From Gimesia sp. (lineage in GTDB: Bacteria > Planctomycetota > Planctomycetia > Planctomycetales > Planctomycetaceae), in contig PAJV01000016.1 in the NCBI GenBank assembly GCA_002706765.1, forward strand, positions 250,148 to 314,147: DNA of 64,000 nucleotides. Reading direction: 5' to 3'. Position 1 is the first letter of the stretch, and each line of letters opens with the position of its first letter. Under the pieces are notes generated by a model. It was not told the DNA's origin, searched no databases, and saw only the letters and a program-made list of their open reading frames with translations. The position numbers and the translations under genes were made by a program. Positions 63,562-64,000 of the stretch are shown one piece after another.

Positions 63562-64000
63562 TGCATCATGGAGGGACGGGCACTTCTTTTAGAGTGCTTT
63601 GTGAATTGGGTCAGGGGACGTTAATACCAGCACTGTTGGCAAGCCAACAGTGGCACGCGCACGTCTGATTTTGTAGGACACATTGCAATTAATATAGGGG
63701 TTTCCGTGTGCCACCGCTCGGCTTGTCCGACGGTGCCGAATGGGGGTGTAAGCTCTGGCCCCGGATAGTAGGTGGTAGCTGCGACATCCTGCTCGCTCCG
63801 CTCGGCCCGAATTGCATTCGGGCTCACCCATTTTTTCTTATGGGTGGTTTCGGGGTTTTCGTAGTTGAAAATATAGATTGGAATGTTTTATCTGTTGCCA
63901 TTGTGATGTGAAACAGGTTGATACTCGCCAGGCGGGTCGACACATGGGACGACCCCTACGATGAACAGGTTGGCTTTATTGTTCTGGATTGTGCGTTTGC
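63562..64000. repeat. Hairpin-rich, gene-free right edge
   Basis: No supported gene follows the cupin. Perfect stem-loops are CACTGTTGGC/GCCAACAGTG (63631-63652), GCCCGAAT/ATTCGGGC (63805-63823) and CACCCAT/ATGGGTG (63825-63846). An imperfect one, CACCG...CGGTG, lies at 63712-63735. Short overlapping ORFs on both strands arise from these palindromes. The block looks like dispersed repeat sequence rather than a promoter region. Confidence 0.55.

Overview
The window looks like a planctomycete chromosome (Planctomycetota, probably a Gimesia/Planctomycetaceae-type genome). Supporting signs are a DUF1559-type pilin at the left edge, Tat-exported Gfo/Idh/MocA and NIPSNAP proteins, giant carboxypeptidase-regulatory/TlpA proteins, a CsrA domain fused to a response regulator, a very long TPR-secretin, and mostly weak Shine-Dalgarno sites. 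This is inferred from gene content; there is no rRNA in the window.

Layout. 0-7 kb: a pilin start and two tandem ~1,030-residue exported proteins with C-terminal thioredoxin folds, one of which has lost its CxxC. 7-12 kb: a CsrA-receiver fusion and a 1,251-residue CheB-CheR-PAS-kinase-receiver hybrid. 12.6-14.6 kb: an MgtE magnesium transporter and a hypothetical gene. 14.6-21.6 kb: a CusBA/CzcBA metal-efflux cassette with histidine-rich accessory proteins. It lies between an intact tRNA-Thr(CGT) and a 52-bp direct repeat of that tRNA's 3' part, so it has the geometry of a small genomic island. 22-27.5 kb: a CocE-like hydrolase, a NIPSNAP protein, and an ECF sigma / membrane protein / PDZ operon. 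27.5-37 kb: pyrophosphatase, three exported peptidyl-prolyl isomerases of different families, a GNAT enzyme and a repeat-rich secretin. 37-45 kb: mfd, aroB, an HPt-receiver-PilZ signalling group, and the YggS and YggU genes. 45-49 kb: a PQQ beta-propeller protein and a TolQ/ExbD-like pair. 49.8-54.7 kb: a ROK kinase, ppx and ppk1 in one compact polyphosphate operon. 55-64 kb: a possible structured micropeptide transcript, two Gfo/Idh oxidoreductases, a pseudo-receiver, a PIG-L/DinB pair, a truncated haemoglobin, a HIT protein and a cupin.

Two patterns cross these regions. First, five copies of a ~93-bp element with ~31-bp imperfect terminal inverted repeats and TA ends (a MITE) sit in intergenic gaps. 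Several copies touch or supply stop codons. Second, signalling parts are spread out as separate modules (CsrA-REC, CheBR hybrid kinase, HPt, REC, PilZ, and a REC with Asp changed to Glu), which suggests phosphorelays whose partners are encoded apart.

The observations most worth following up are the tRNA-flanked metal island, the MITE family, the CsrA-HisKA-like-REC fusion, and the 54.9-55.2 kb transcript. That transcript has a perfect Shine-Dalgarno, a 13-residue Cys-containing peptide, alternative hairpins, a distal anti-Shine-Dalgarno and a strong terminator.
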